Assembly (NCBI GenBank): GCA_947628885.1
Contig: CANRBO010000027.1
Location: 1-11,600 of the forward strand
DNA: 11,600 bases
Direction of reading: 5' to 3'
Source: an uncultured Clostridia bacterium
GTDB lineage: Bacteria; Bacillota; Clostridia; TANB77; CAG-508
Shown one piece after another: positions 1 to 6,034 of the stretch; positions within the stretch are counted from its first letter, which is position 1, and the number at the start of each line of letters is the position of its first letter. The notes under the pieces were generated by a model. It ran no database searches. It saw only the letters and a list, made by a program, of their open reading frames with translations, and had not been told where the DNA came from. A program made the translations under genes and the position numbers.

Positions 1-1571
1 GGAATTTCTGCTACTATACTTTCAGTAGTTAGTATCATTGATGCAACAGATTCTGCATTTTGAAGTGCACTTCTTGTTACTTTTGTAGGGTCTACAATTC
101 CTGCTTTTTTCATATCAACATATTTTTCTTCTTTTGCATCAAATCCTATTCCTTCTTTTTCCTTCTTTACATTTTCTAATATAACAGCTGGCTCTAAACC
201 TGCATTTACAGCTATTTGTCTAACTGGTTCTTCTAATGCTCTTAGAATAATCCTTCCTCCTACTTTTTCATCAGCTGATAATTCTTCAACTGTTTTTTCA
301 AGTTTAGGAATTACATTTATATAAGCTGTTCCACCACCTGCAACAATTCCTTCTTCTACTGCTGCTCTTGTTGCTGATAATGCGTCTTCTATTCTTAATT
401 TCTTGTCTTTCATTTCTACTTCTGTTGCAGCTCCAACTCCAATTACAGCAACTCCTCCAGCTATTTTTGCTAGACGTTCTTGTAATTGTTCTTTATCATA
501 TTCGCTCTTTTCTTCTGATATTTGAGCTTTTAATTGACCTACTCTATCTGCGATTTGTTGTTTGTCCCCTGCTCCGTCTACAATTATTGTTTTGTCTTTT
601 TCTATTTTTACTTGTTTTGCTTTTCCTAATTGTTCTATTGAAACATCTTTAAGTTCTAATCCTAAGTCTGATGTTATAACTTCTCCACCTGTTATAATTG
701 CTATATCTTGTAACATTGCTTTTCTCTTGTCTCCATAGCCTGGAGCTTTGACTGCTACTACATTTAATACTCCTCTTAATTTATTAAGTATTAATGTTGA
801 TAGTGCTTCTCCTTCTATGTCATCACAGATTATTACAAGTTTGCCTGAATTTTGCATTAAGTTCTCTAGTAATGGCAATATTTCTTGGATATTTCCTATC
901 TTTTTGTCTGTTATTAAAATATATGGATTATCCATGTCTGCAATCATTTTTTCTGTGTCTGTTACCATATATGGAGAAACATAACCTTTATCGAATTGCA
1001 TACCTTCTACTACATTTAACTCAGTATTAGATGTTTTTGATTCTTCAATTGTGATTACACCATTTGTTGAAACTTTTTCCATTGCATCTGCTATTAAATT
1101 TCCTATTTCTTCATTATTTGCAGAAATGCTTGCTACTCTTGCTATATCTTCTTTTCCATTTACTGGTACGCTTATATCTTTAAGAATTGCTACTGCTTTA
1201 TCCAATGTTTTGTCCATACCTCTTTTTATAGCCATTGGATCTGTTCCTGCTGCAACATTTTTTACACCTTCTTTAATCATACTTTGTGCTAAAACTGTTG
1301 CTGTTGTAGTTCCATCTCCTGCAACATCATTAGTCTTTTCTGATACTTGTCTTACTAATTGTGCTCCCATGTTTTCGAATTTATCTTCTAATTCAATATC
1401 TTTTGCTATTGTAACACCGTCGTTAGTGATAAGTGGTGCTCCAAAATTTTTTCCTAGAACCACATTTCTTCCTTTTGGTCCTAATGTAACTTTAACTGTG
1501 TCTGCAAGTTTATTAACTCCATTTAATAATTTTCTTCTTGCATCTTCTCCAAATTGTATATCCTTAGCCAT
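1..1571 (-). CDS. groEL: Chaperonin GroEL (60 kDa), C-terminus cut off by window edge
   Basis: This is the large chaperonin subunit; in the family it forms a double heptameric ring that folds proteins in the cytoplasm with ATP and the GroES lid. My translation from the ATG at 1571 begins MAKDIQFGEDARRKLL and continues with LGPKGRNVVL (about 30-39), the catalytic Asp in NDGVTIAKD (D51) and the ATP-binding DGTTT (86-90). Further on come GGVAVIGVGAATEVE, IEDALSATRAAVEEG (the second ATPase Asp) and EEGIVAGGGTAY. The start is supported by AAGGG six bases upstream. 523 codons lie in the window, ending in LTTESIVAEI; GroEL is usually about 540 residues, so only the last twenty or so, including the Gly/Met tail, are missing. 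It is the second gene of the groES-groEL operon, but a 142-base spacer with three hairpins separates the two. Identity is essentially certain. Confidence 0.98.
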   Translation of the reverse strand, partial: MAKDIQFGEDARRKLLNGVNKLADTVKVTLGPKGRNVVLGKNFGAPLITNDGVTIAKDIELEDKFENMGAQLVRQVSEKTNDVAGDGTTTATVLAQSMIKEGVKNVAAGTDPMAIKRGMDKTLDKAVAILKDISVPVNGKEDIARVASISANNEEIGNLIADAMEKVSTNGVITIEESKTSNTELNVVEGMQFDKGYVSPYMVTDTEKMIADMDNPYILITDKKIGNIQEILPLLENLMQNSGKLVIICDDIEGEALSTLILNKLRGVLNVVAVKAPGYGDKRKAMLQDIAIITGGEVITSDLGLELKDVSIEQLGKAKQVKIEKDKTIIVDGAGDKQQIADRVGQLKAQISEEKSEYDKEQLQERLAKIAGGVAVIGVGAATEVEMKDKKLRIEDALSATRAAVEEGIVAGGGTAYINVIPKLEKTVEELSADEKVGGRIILRALEEPVRQIAVNAGLEPAVILENVKKEKEGIGFDAKEEKYVDMKKAGIVDPTKVTRSALQNAESVASMILTTESIVAEI

Positions 1572-1582
1572 AATTTACCCTT

Positions 1583-1605
1583 ATATAATATTTTAAATAT
1601 TATAT
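1583..1605 (-). repeat. Perfect 11-bp inverted repeat just before the groEL ribosome binding site
   Basis: The arms ATATAATATTT (1583-1593) and AAATATTATAT (1595-1605) are perfect complements around one central base. In the mRNA the hairpin would end one base before the AAGGG ribosome binding site of groEL (1578-1582). It is all A-U, so it would be weak and easily melted. It could modulate groEL translation or be a processing site; this is inference. Confidence 0.6.
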
Positions 1606-1615
1606 TTACCTTTCT

Positions 1616-1637
1616 CCATTAATTTAAGGTTTAATGG
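1616..1637 (-). repeat. 7-bp inverted repeat in groES-groEL spacer
   Basis: CCATTAA (1616-1622) pairs with TTAATGG (1631-1637) across an 8-base loop. It is the middle of three successive inverted repeats in the groES-groEL spacer. No T-run follows on the coding strand, so it is not an intrinsic terminator. Confidence 0.45.
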
Positions 1638-1651
1638 CACCTTTTACGTAT

Positions 1652-1673
1652 TTACAATATCTTAGTATTGTAA
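1652..1673 (-). repeat. 8-bp inverted repeat in groES-groEL spacer
   Basis: TTACAATA (1652-1659) pairs perfectly with TATTGTAA (1666-1673) across a 6-base loop. It is the first hairpin transcription meets after groES. On the minus strand no T-run follows, which argues against a classical terminator. A T-run does follow it on the plus strand (1675-1680), but no plus-strand gene ends here. Confidence 0.5.
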
Positions 1674-1713
1674 CTTTTTTACATTGTAATTTATATCTTA
1701 TTTAAATACTTTT

Positions 1714-1995
1714 TTATTCAGCAATTGCCAAAATATCTTCTTGTCTTACTATTATATAGTCTTCTCCTTCATATTTTACTTCAGTCCCTGAATATTTATT
1801 TAAAACTACTTTATCTCCTTTTTTTACATACATTTCTGAACGCTTTCCGTCTATCATCTCGCCTGGTCCTACTGCAACAACTTCTGCTATTTGTGGCTTT
1901 TCTTTACTTCCACTTGAAAGTATTATTCCGCTTTTAGTTGTTTCTTCTGCTTCTTGCATTTTTACTATAACTCTGTCACTTAATGGTTTTAACAT
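1714..1995 (-). CDS. groES: Co-chaperonin GroES (10 kDa)
   Basis: GroES caps the GroEL ring and encloses the folding chamber. The 93-residue product has the family's usual length and order: MLKPLSDRVIVKMQEAEE at the N-terminus, the mobile loop that touches GroEL around TTKSGIILSSGSKEKPQ (19-35), VVAVGPGEM (about 39-47), KKGDKVVLNKYSGTEV (58-73) and a closing DYIIVRQEDILAI. The ATG at 1995 is preceded by AGGGAGG at 2003-2009, a strong ribosome binding site at normal spacing. It is the first gene of the groES-groEL operon, and the region just upstream holds a promoter flanked by two CIRCE-like operators, so it is probably HrcA-controlled heat shock. Identity is very secure. Confidence 0.98.
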   Translation of the reverse strand: MLKPLSDRVIVKMQEAEETTKSGIILSSGSKEKPQIAEVVAVGPGEMIDGKRSEMYVKKGDKVVLNKYSGTEVKYEGEDYIIVRQEDILAIAE

Positions 1996-2021
1996 AATTA
2001 ATCCTCCCTAATAATAAAAAT

Positions 2022-2048
2022 CTAGCAGTCACTTATAATGACTGCTAA
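2022..2048 (-). promoter_or_regulatory. CIRCE-like operator 1 (HrcA site), variant half-sites
   Basis: On the plus strand the arms CTAGCAGTC (2022-2030) and GACTGCTAA (2040-2048) are separated by exactly nine bases. This is the 9-9-9 layout of CIRCE (TTAGCACTC-N9-GAGTGCTAA), the operator of the repressor HrcA. Eight of nine arm positions pair. Both arms differ from consensus at the same place, C to G in the left and G to C in the right, so symmetry is kept. It lies where the groES transcript would start, the usual CIRCE position. Confidence 0.85.
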
Positions 2049-2051
2049 TAA

Positions 2052-2078
2052 TTTATACCTTTTTTTAGCAAATGTCAA
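2052..2078 (-). promoter_or_regulatory. Sigma-A-type promoter of groES-groEL
   Basis: A perfect -35 box TTGACA (2078-2073) is followed after 15 bases by TATAAA (2057-2052). The spacer is a little short; shifting the -10 by one base to ATAAAT gives 16. The predicted start, around 2045, falls inside CIRCE-like operator 1, and the -35 box falls inside CIRCE-like operator 2. Confidence 0.7.
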
Positions 2079-2091
2079 TAGAGATTGCTAA
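2065..2091 (-). promoter_or_regulatory. CIRCE-like operator 2, degenerate inner arms
   Basis: TTAGCA (2065-2070) and TGCTAA (2086-2091) are separated by 15 bases, exactly the distance between these hexamers in CIRCE. In full the arms are TTAGCAAAT and GATTGCTAA around a nine-base centre; seven of nine positions pair. The site overlaps the -35 box of the groES promoter. HrcA binding is inferred from layout only. Confidence 0.65.
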
Positions 2092-2143
2092 TTTTCACAA
2101 AACTTTCACAATTGAATTTAACTTTTCATTTAACAGCTTCTTT

Positions 2144-3757
2144 TTATTTGCAAATGTATTCTTTTGCCTTTTTTACAAACTCTCTAAATAGTGGTGCTGG
2201 TTTATCAGGTCTTGATTTGAATTCCGGATGAAACTGACCACCGATAAAAAATGGATGTCCTTTGAGCTCTACCATTTCTACTAATCTTCCGTCTGGCGAT
2301 GTTCCTACTACTTCTAATCCAGCCTTTTCCATTGCTTCTTTATACTTATTATTATATTCATATCTATGTCTATGTCTTTCTGAAATTAATTTCTCTCCAT
2401 AGATTTTTCTTGCATAACTTCCATTTTTTAACTCACAAGGATATGCTCCTAATCTCATTGTTCCGCCTTTTTCGTTTACATCTATTTGGTCGTCCATGAT
2501 ATGTATTACTGGATTTTTGCAGTTTTCATCAAACTCTTGTGATGAAACATCTTTAAGTTTTAATACATTTTTTGCAAATTCCATTACTGCTATCTGCATA
2601 CCTAAGCATATTCCTAAAAATGGGATTTTATTTTCTCTACAATACTTTGCTGTTAAAATCATGCCTGCGATTCCCCTATCTCCAAAACCGCCTGGTATAA
2701 TTACTCCATTTATTTCTTTTAATATTGCTTTTATATTTCTTGCATTAATTTTTTCACAGTCTATATATTTTATGTTAATCTTAACATTATTTGCAAATCC
2801 ACCATGTCTAATGCTTTCTGCAACTGATAAATACGAATCTTCCAATCTAGTATATTTTCCAACTATGGCAATATTTACTGTCTTTTTACTTTGGTTTATC
2901 TTTTTAATATTATCAACCATTTTTTCCCACTCTTTATTCTTTGGCTTTTTGTTTTTTAATTCTAACTTATCACATATTGCCCTAGCTAATCCGTTTTCTT
3001 CAAGCATTATTGGGATTTCATACAAATTATCAACTGTTGTATTTTCTATAACATTTTCCTTTTTTACATTGCAAAATAGTGCGATTTTTTCTTTTAAATT
3101 ATCAGGGATTTTTGCATCTGCTCTTTCGACTAATATATCGGCTTTAATTCCAAGTGATTGTAGTTCTTTAACAGAGTGTTGTGTAGGTTTTGATTTTAGT
3201 TCGTTTGAGCCTGATATATAAGGCAAAAGAGTAACGTGAATATATGCACATCTATTGCTTTCTTTTTCTTGTCCAACTTGCCTTATTGCTTCTATCATTG
3301 GACCACTTTCAATATCTCCTACTGTTCCGCCAATTTCAGTAATTACAATATCTACATTTGATTTTTCAAAACTGTATATTTTTTCTTTAATTGCGTCAGT
3401 TACATGTGGGATTACTTGTACTGTTTTTCCAAGATAATCTCCTTTTCTTTCTTTTTCAATTACCTCTTTATATATTTTGCCACTTGTAATGCTTGAATTA
3501 GCAGTTAAATTTACATCAGTAAATCTTTCATAATGTCCTAAATCCAAATCAGTTTCTGCTCCGTCATCTGTTACAAATACCTCTCCATGTTCGTAAGGGC
3601 TCATTGTTCCCGGGTCAACATTAATGTATGGATCCATTTTTTGGTTTACTACTTTATATCCTCTGTTTTTTAATAATCTTCCTAAAGAAGCAGCTGTAAT
3701 TCCTTTTCCAAGTCCTGATACCACACCACCTGTTATAAATATGAATTTTGTTTCCAT
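2144..3757 (-). CDS. pyrG: CTP synthase (glutamine-hydrolysing)
   Basis: This enzyme makes CTP from UTP, ATP and glutamine, the last step of pyrimidine nucleotide synthesis. The 537-residue protein matches the usual family length. The N-terminal synthetase domain starts KFIFITGGVVSGLGKG, with P-loop GLGKG at 15-19, then MDPYINVDPGTMSPYEHGEV (41-60) and EIGGTVGDIES (141-151). After a short linker the class I glutamine amidotransferase domain (about 293-537) carries PGGFGDRG (355-362), the nucleophile elbow LGICLGMQ with C384, and the remaining triad residues in GGQFHPEF (H510, E512). The ATG at 3757 follows AGGAGG at good spacing. Upstream stands a strong terminator with no space for a promoter between it and this gene, which suggests control by termination or read-through. 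The gene is complete and intact. Confidence 0.98.
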   Translation of the reverse strand: METKFIFITGGVVSGLGKGITAASLGRLLKNRGYKVVNQKMDPYINVDPGTMSPYEHGEVFVTDDGAETDLDLGHYERFTDVNLTANSSITSGKIYKEVIEKERKGDYLGKTVQVIPHVTDAIKEKIYSFEKSNVDIVITEIGGTVGDIESGPMIEAIRQVGQEKESNRCAYIHVTLLPYISGSNELKSKPTQHSVKELQSLGIKADILVERADAKIPDNLKEKIALFCNVKKENVIENTTVDNLYEIPIMLEENGLARAICDKLELKNKKPKNKEWEKMVDNIKKINQSKKTVNIAIVGKYTRLEDSYLSVAESIRHGGFANNVKINIKYIDCEKINARNIKAILKEINGVIIPGGFGDRGIAGMILTAKYCRENKIPFLGICLGMQIAVMEFAKNVLKLKDVSSQEFDENCKNPVIHIMDDQIDVNEKGGTMRLGAYPCELKNGSYARKIYGEKLISERHRHRYEYNNKYKEAMEKAGLEVVGTSPDGRLVEMVELKGHPFFIGGQFHPEFKSRPDKPAPLFREFVKKAKEYICK

Positions 3758-3776
3758 TTTAATTCTCCTCCTTTAC

Positions 3777-3817
3777 AAAAACAAAAAGAGACCAAAAAAG
3801 CGTTTTTTTTTAGTCTC
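3777..3817 (-). terminator. Intrinsic terminator or attenuator just before pyrG
   Basis: On the minus strand GAGAC (3817-3813), T3812 and six A (3811-3806) pair with six T (3799-3794), G3793 and GTCTC (3792-3788), giving a 12-bp stem with one wobble and a 6-base loop. TTTTT, G, T and TTTT follow (3787-3777). The hairpin begins about nine bases after the stop codon of the upstream coiled-coil gene. The T-run abuts the pyrG ribosome binding site. Confidence 0.85.
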
Positions 3818-3825
3818 CTTAGTTA

Positions 3826-4263
3826 TTACTTAAGTTCTTTTCTATTTTGATCTATTTCTTTAAGTACATTTTCTAAAGATTTAGATAATGATTGCAATAT
3901 TCCGTCGGCATATTCTCTTGCACCACCTGTAATTTGTCTTGCATTTTCATTTGCAGCAGACATGATTTGATTTTTTTGGTCGTAAGCTTTTTTGGTAATT
4001 TCATGCTCGTCAATCATTGAGATTATTCTATTTTCAGCTTCTTTCACAACATCATCTGCTTCTTTTTTAGCTTCAGCAAGAATTCTTTCTCTTTCTTCTC
4101 TTACCCATTTAGCCTGTTTAAGTTCATCAGGTAATTTTAATCTTATTTCCTTAATTAAATCTAAAATTTCTTCTTGACTAACAATACATTTGTCTGATAA
4201 AGGCACTTTTTTGCTATTCTCTATTAAGTCCTCCAACGACTCCAATAATGTAAAGATTTCCAT
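3826..4263 (-). CDS. Small coiled-coil protein of the clostridial 'ATPase-like' family next to rsmD
   Basis: The 145-residue product resembles proteins that Clostridia often encode near rsmD and coaD and that databases label loosely as 'ATPase' or V-type ATPase subunit H-like. The N-terminal part (1-60) has EDLIENSKKVPLSDKCIV then EEILDLIKEIRLKLPDELKQAKWVREERERIL, which I recognise as the family signature. From about 55 to 145 it is highly charged, Ala/Glu/Lys-rich and predicted helical, with DivIVA- or F0-b-like coiled-coil character. I see no P-loop, so ATPase activity is not supported. There is no signal peptide or membrane segment. The ATG at 4263 starts one base after the rsmD stop and has GAGGAG seven bases upstream, so the two are co-transcribed. 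A terminator follows directly. The function is unknown; a role in division or envelope scaffolding would be a guess. Confidence 0.85.
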   Translation of the reverse strand: MEIFTLLESLEDLIENSKKVPLSDKCIVSQEEILDLIKEIRLKLPDELKQAKWVREERERILAEAKKEADDVVKEAENRIISMIDEHEITKKAYDQKNQIMSAANENARQITGGAREYADGILQSLSKSLENVLKEIDQNRKELK

Positions 4264-4264
4264 A

Positions 4265-4819
4265 TTAGTTCTCCTCTTTAATAAATATCAAATTCACTCT
4301 TCCATATTTTCTTTTGTCTACAATTCGTATATTTTCTAAGATACTTAAGCCTCTTTCGTCTCTACATATTTCATCTGTTTCAATAATTATCATGCCTTCT
4401 TTATTTAAAATGCCTCTTTCAATTATGTTTTTAACGCTATCTATTGACAAATTATCTTTATAAGGTGGATCTACAAAAATTATGTCTACCTTATCTTTTA
4501 TTTTGCTTAAGCACTCTTTATAATCAGAATTAATTATAACCGCTTTATCCATAAATCTTGTTTTTTCAAGATTTTGTCTGATCATACTAATAGCTTGCTT
4601 GTTTTTATCACAGAAATATGCTTTTCGTGCACCTCTACTGATAGCCTCAATACCTAATGCTCCACTCCCAGCAAATAAATCTAAAACAACTACATCTTGC
4701 ATTTTACCTTGTAAAATATTGAATAATGATTCTTTTACTCTGTCAAGAGTTGGTCTAGTTAATTCGCTATCTATGGAACTTAATTTAGTACCTCTTGCAC
4801 TTCCACTTATAACTCTCAT
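4265..4819 (-). CDS. rsmD: 16S rRNA (guanine966-N2)-methyltransferase RsmD
   Basis: RsmD methylates G966 of 16S rRNA in the assembling 30S subunit using S-adenosylmethionine. The 184-residue protein begins MRVISGSARGTKL as in the Firmicute (YlbH) family. It carries the family block TRPTLDRVKESLFNIL (21-36), the SAM-binding motif DLFAGSGALGIEA (47-59) and the catalytic motif DPPY (117-120). The start at 4819 is fixed by this N-terminus, yet the AGGAG before it (4821-4825) is only one base from the ATG. AGGG at 4833-4836 is thirteen bases away, so translation initiation looks non-standard. The gene usually next to it, coaD, is absent; the small coiled-coil gene follows instead. The gene is complete and secure. 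Confidence 0.96.
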   Translation of the reverse strand: MRVISGSARGTKLSSIDSELTRPTLDRVKESLFNILQGKMQDVVVLDLFAGSGALGIEAISRGARKAYFCDKNKQAISMIRQNLEKTRFMDKAVIINSDYKECLSKIKDKVDIIFVDPPYKDNLSIDSVKNIIERGILNKEGMIIIETDEICRDERGLSILENIRIVDKRKYGRVNLIFIKEEN

Positions 4820-4825
4820 ACTCCT

Positions 4826-4853
4826 ATTTTATCCCTATTTTGCTAATTGTCAA
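4826..4853 (-). promoter_or_regulatory. Candidate promoter of rsmD, start site at or near the ATG
   Basis: A perfect TTGACA (4853-4848) and TAAAAT (4831-4826) are separated by 16 bases. The expected start, about seven bases past the -10, would be at 4820-4819, the rsmD start codon itself, giving a leaderless or nearly leaderless mRNA. The -35 box sits in an inverted repeat of TGCTA and TAGCA (4841-4858). Confidence 0.5.
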
Positions 4854-4866
4854 TAGCATACTTTAA

Positions 4867-4895
4867 ATTGTAACATATCCTTAATGTATATGTAA
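4867..4895 (-). promoter_or_regulatory. Second candidate promoter of rsmD
   Basis: TTACAT (4895-4890) and TACAAT (4872-4867) lie 17 bases apart, matching the sigma-A consensus at four and five of six positions. It would give a leader of roughly 40 bases before rsmD. It competes with the 4826-4853 candidate. Confidence 0.4.
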
Positions 4896-4923
4896 TACAG
4901 ACATTTTATCACACTTTTTTAAT

Positions 4924-4962
4924 AAAATAAAGAGATAAATGCTATTTTTTTGCATTTATCTC
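4924..4962 (-). terminator. Strong intrinsic terminator after divIVA
   Basis: GAGATAAATGC (4932-4942) and GCATTTATCTC (4952-4962) form a perfect 11-bp stem with a 9-base A/T loop. On the minus strand TTTATTTTATT follows; on the plus strand AATTTTTT follows, so it could work both ways. It closes the sepF-divIVA unit 26 bases after the stop. A smaller inverted repeat, ATTACA with TGTAAT, lies between the stop and this stem. Confidence 0.9.
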
Positions 4963-4988
4963 AATTTTTTATTACAAAAATGTAATTT

Positions 4989-5441
4989 TTAGTCTTCAGT
5001 TTTTATCTCTTTTAATAATTCTAATTGTGATATTAATAATGATTCCATTTTAGCCTTATATACATCGAATTCTTTTTTTACATTTGCTAATTCTTTTTTC
5101 TTCTCAAGTATTTCTCCGTCTAAATCTTTTGTAGCTTCCTTAGCTTTCAACTCTGATTCTTTTATTATTTGGTCAGCCTGCTTTTGAGCAGCACTTTTTA
5201 CCTCTTCAGAAGCTGATTGAGCCAACAATAAAGTACTTTGTAAAGTTGATTCTATTTGAGTATAATGCTCAAGCTTTTCTTTTAATTCATCAACTTCTTT
5301 TTTACTATCTGCAACTTGTTTATACAATTTTTCATAATCTTTTGTTAAATCATCTAAAAATTCATCTACTTCCTCAGGTGCATATCCATTTAATGTCTTT
5401 TTAGAGAATTTTTTGTTTTCGATTTCTAATGGTGTAATCAT
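4989..5441 (-). CDS. divIVA: DivIVA-family cell division/polarity protein
   Basis: DivIVA proteins bind curved membrane at septa and poles and recruit partners. I place the start at 5441, giving 150 residues beginning MITPLEIENKKF; a more upstream in-frame ATG at 5459 would put the ribosome binding site inside the gene. The N-terminal lipid-binding domain (about 1-60) includes GYAPEEVDEFLDDL. The rest is a long coiled coil rich in Glu and Lys (about 35-145), as in the family. In the membrane-binding loop, B. subtilis has FTKSFRGY with exposed Phe-Arg; here the matching stretch is FSKKTLNGY, Leu-Asn instead. The gene follows sepF by 40 bases and precedes a strong terminator, so both probably share a transcript. 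The usual intervening ylmG and ylmH are absent. Confidence 0.93.
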   Translation of the reverse strand: MITPLEIENKKFSKKTLNGYAPEEVDEFLDDLTKDYEKLYKQVADSKKEVDELKEKLEHYTQIESTLQSTLLLAQSASEEVKSAAQKQADQIIKESELKAKEATKDLDGEILEKKKELANVKKEFDVYKAKMESLLISQLELLKEIKTED

Positions 5442-5446
5442 ATTTT

Positions 5447-5453
5447 CCTCCCT
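5447..5453 (-). promoter_or_regulatory. Ribosome binding site deciding the divIVA start
   Basis: AGGGAGG (5453-5447) lies five bases before the ATG at 5441 and downstream of the alternative ATG at 5459. Together with the family N-terminus MITPLEI it makes 5441 the likely start. Confidence 0.85.
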
Positions 5454-5463
5454 AAACAAGTCC

Positions 5464-5478
5464 TAAGTAATTTACTTA
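5464..5478 (-). repeat. Palindrome between sepF and divIVA
   Basis: TAAGTAA (5464-5470) and TTACTTA (5472-5478) are perfect arms around one base, starting three bases after the sepF stop codon. No T-run follows, so it is not a clear terminator; it may be a weak mRNA hairpin or operator. Confidence 0.4.
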
Positions 5479-5481
5479 AGA

Positions 5482-5943
5482 TTAATTGTTATTGCCTTTT
5501 AACCATGAAACTGGTCCTTTTGATTCTTCTTTTGTATTTGAAGAAATTTCATAATTATAAGGAGCGACAACAAATATTGAATTAGATATTTTTTGCATAT
5601 GTCCTTCTAAAGCATGTACAGCACCACTTACAACGTCAATTATTCTTCTTGCAACATCTTTGTTTACATACTCTAAATTTATAATTATTGATTTTCTTTC
5701 CTTTAATAAATCACAAACCTCTTCAGCTTGTTCAAATTCAGTTGGTTGCATTATAACCATCCTAGCTTGTGGTTGCATGGTAACTACTTTACTAGATTGC
5801 TTTCTTCCAAGTCCTAAGAATCCTCTTGGTTCTTCTAGTTCTTCCTCTTCAACTGCTTCGTCTTCATAGTCCTCTTCATAATCTTCATCCTCTGCTGTAT
5901 TCATGTTAATCATATTCCACAACTTATTTACTACGTTTGCCAT
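5482..5943 (-). CDS. sepF: Cell division protein SepF (YlmF)
   Basis: SepF tethers FtsZ to the membrane and forms rings or arcs at the septum. The 153-residue product has an N-terminal amphipathic segment MANVVNKLWNMINMN (1-15) expected to bind membrane and a very acidic linker (17-38, mostly Asp/Glu). GFLGLGRK follows at 41-48. The conserved C-terminal core (about 60-135) carries MQPTEFEQAEEVCDLLKERK, then IINLE, ARRIIDVVSGAVHALEG (98-114) and IFVVAPYNYEI. The start has AGGAGG at about nine bases. divIVA follows at 40 bases, matching the sepF-divIVA neighbourhood of Firmicutes. ylmE, commonly just upstream, is absent; a HlyD-like gene is there instead, 220 bases away, beyond a large inverted repeat. 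Identity is secure. Confidence 0.96.
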   Translation of the reverse strand: MANVVNKLWNMINMNTAEDEDYEEDYEDEAVEEEELEEPRGFLGLGRKQSSKVVTMQPQARMVIMQPTEFEQAEEVCDLLKERKSIIINLEYVNKDVARRIIDVVSGAVHALEGHMQKISNSIFVVAPYNYEISSNTKEESKGPVSWLKGNNN

Positions 5944-5991
5944 TTAAAAATAACCTCCTATTATTTTTTCCTTCGTTATACGACTATTATA

Positions 5992-6020
5992 AGTATCTAA
6001 CTTTTTTAAAGTATTGTCAA
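5992..6020 (-). promoter_or_regulatory. Promoter of sepF-divIVA
   Basis: A perfect TTGACA (6020-6015) is followed after 17 bases by GATACT (5997-5992), four of six consensus positions. A perfect TATAAT lies at 5991-5986 but is 23 bases from this -35 and lacks a good one of its own. Either way the start would be about 35-45 bases before the sepF ATG. The -35 lies in a 13-base palindrome, GTATTG-T-CAATAC (6011-6023). A short palindrome TCGT-TAT-ACGA (5973-5983) is in the leader. Confidence 0.55.
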
Positions 6021-6034
6021 TACATTTTTTGAAA

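Noticed and set aside
1051..1596. 181-codon open frame on the plus strand
   Set aside because: It is the shadow of the well-conserved groEL start on the other strand.
2496..3221. 241-codon open frame on the plus strand
   Set aside because: Antisense to pyrG, whose motifs are intact; no initiation signals or recognisable domains.
4841..4858. Third CIRCE-like site at the rsmD promoter (TGCTA and TAGCA arms)
   Set aside because: The arms are in the opposite order to CIRCE and the spacing does not match; it is probably the near-palindromic context of TTGACA plus chance.
5442..5459. Upstream divIVA start adding six residues
   Set aside because: The ribosome binding site lies between this ATG and the next, and the family N-terminus begins at the second one.
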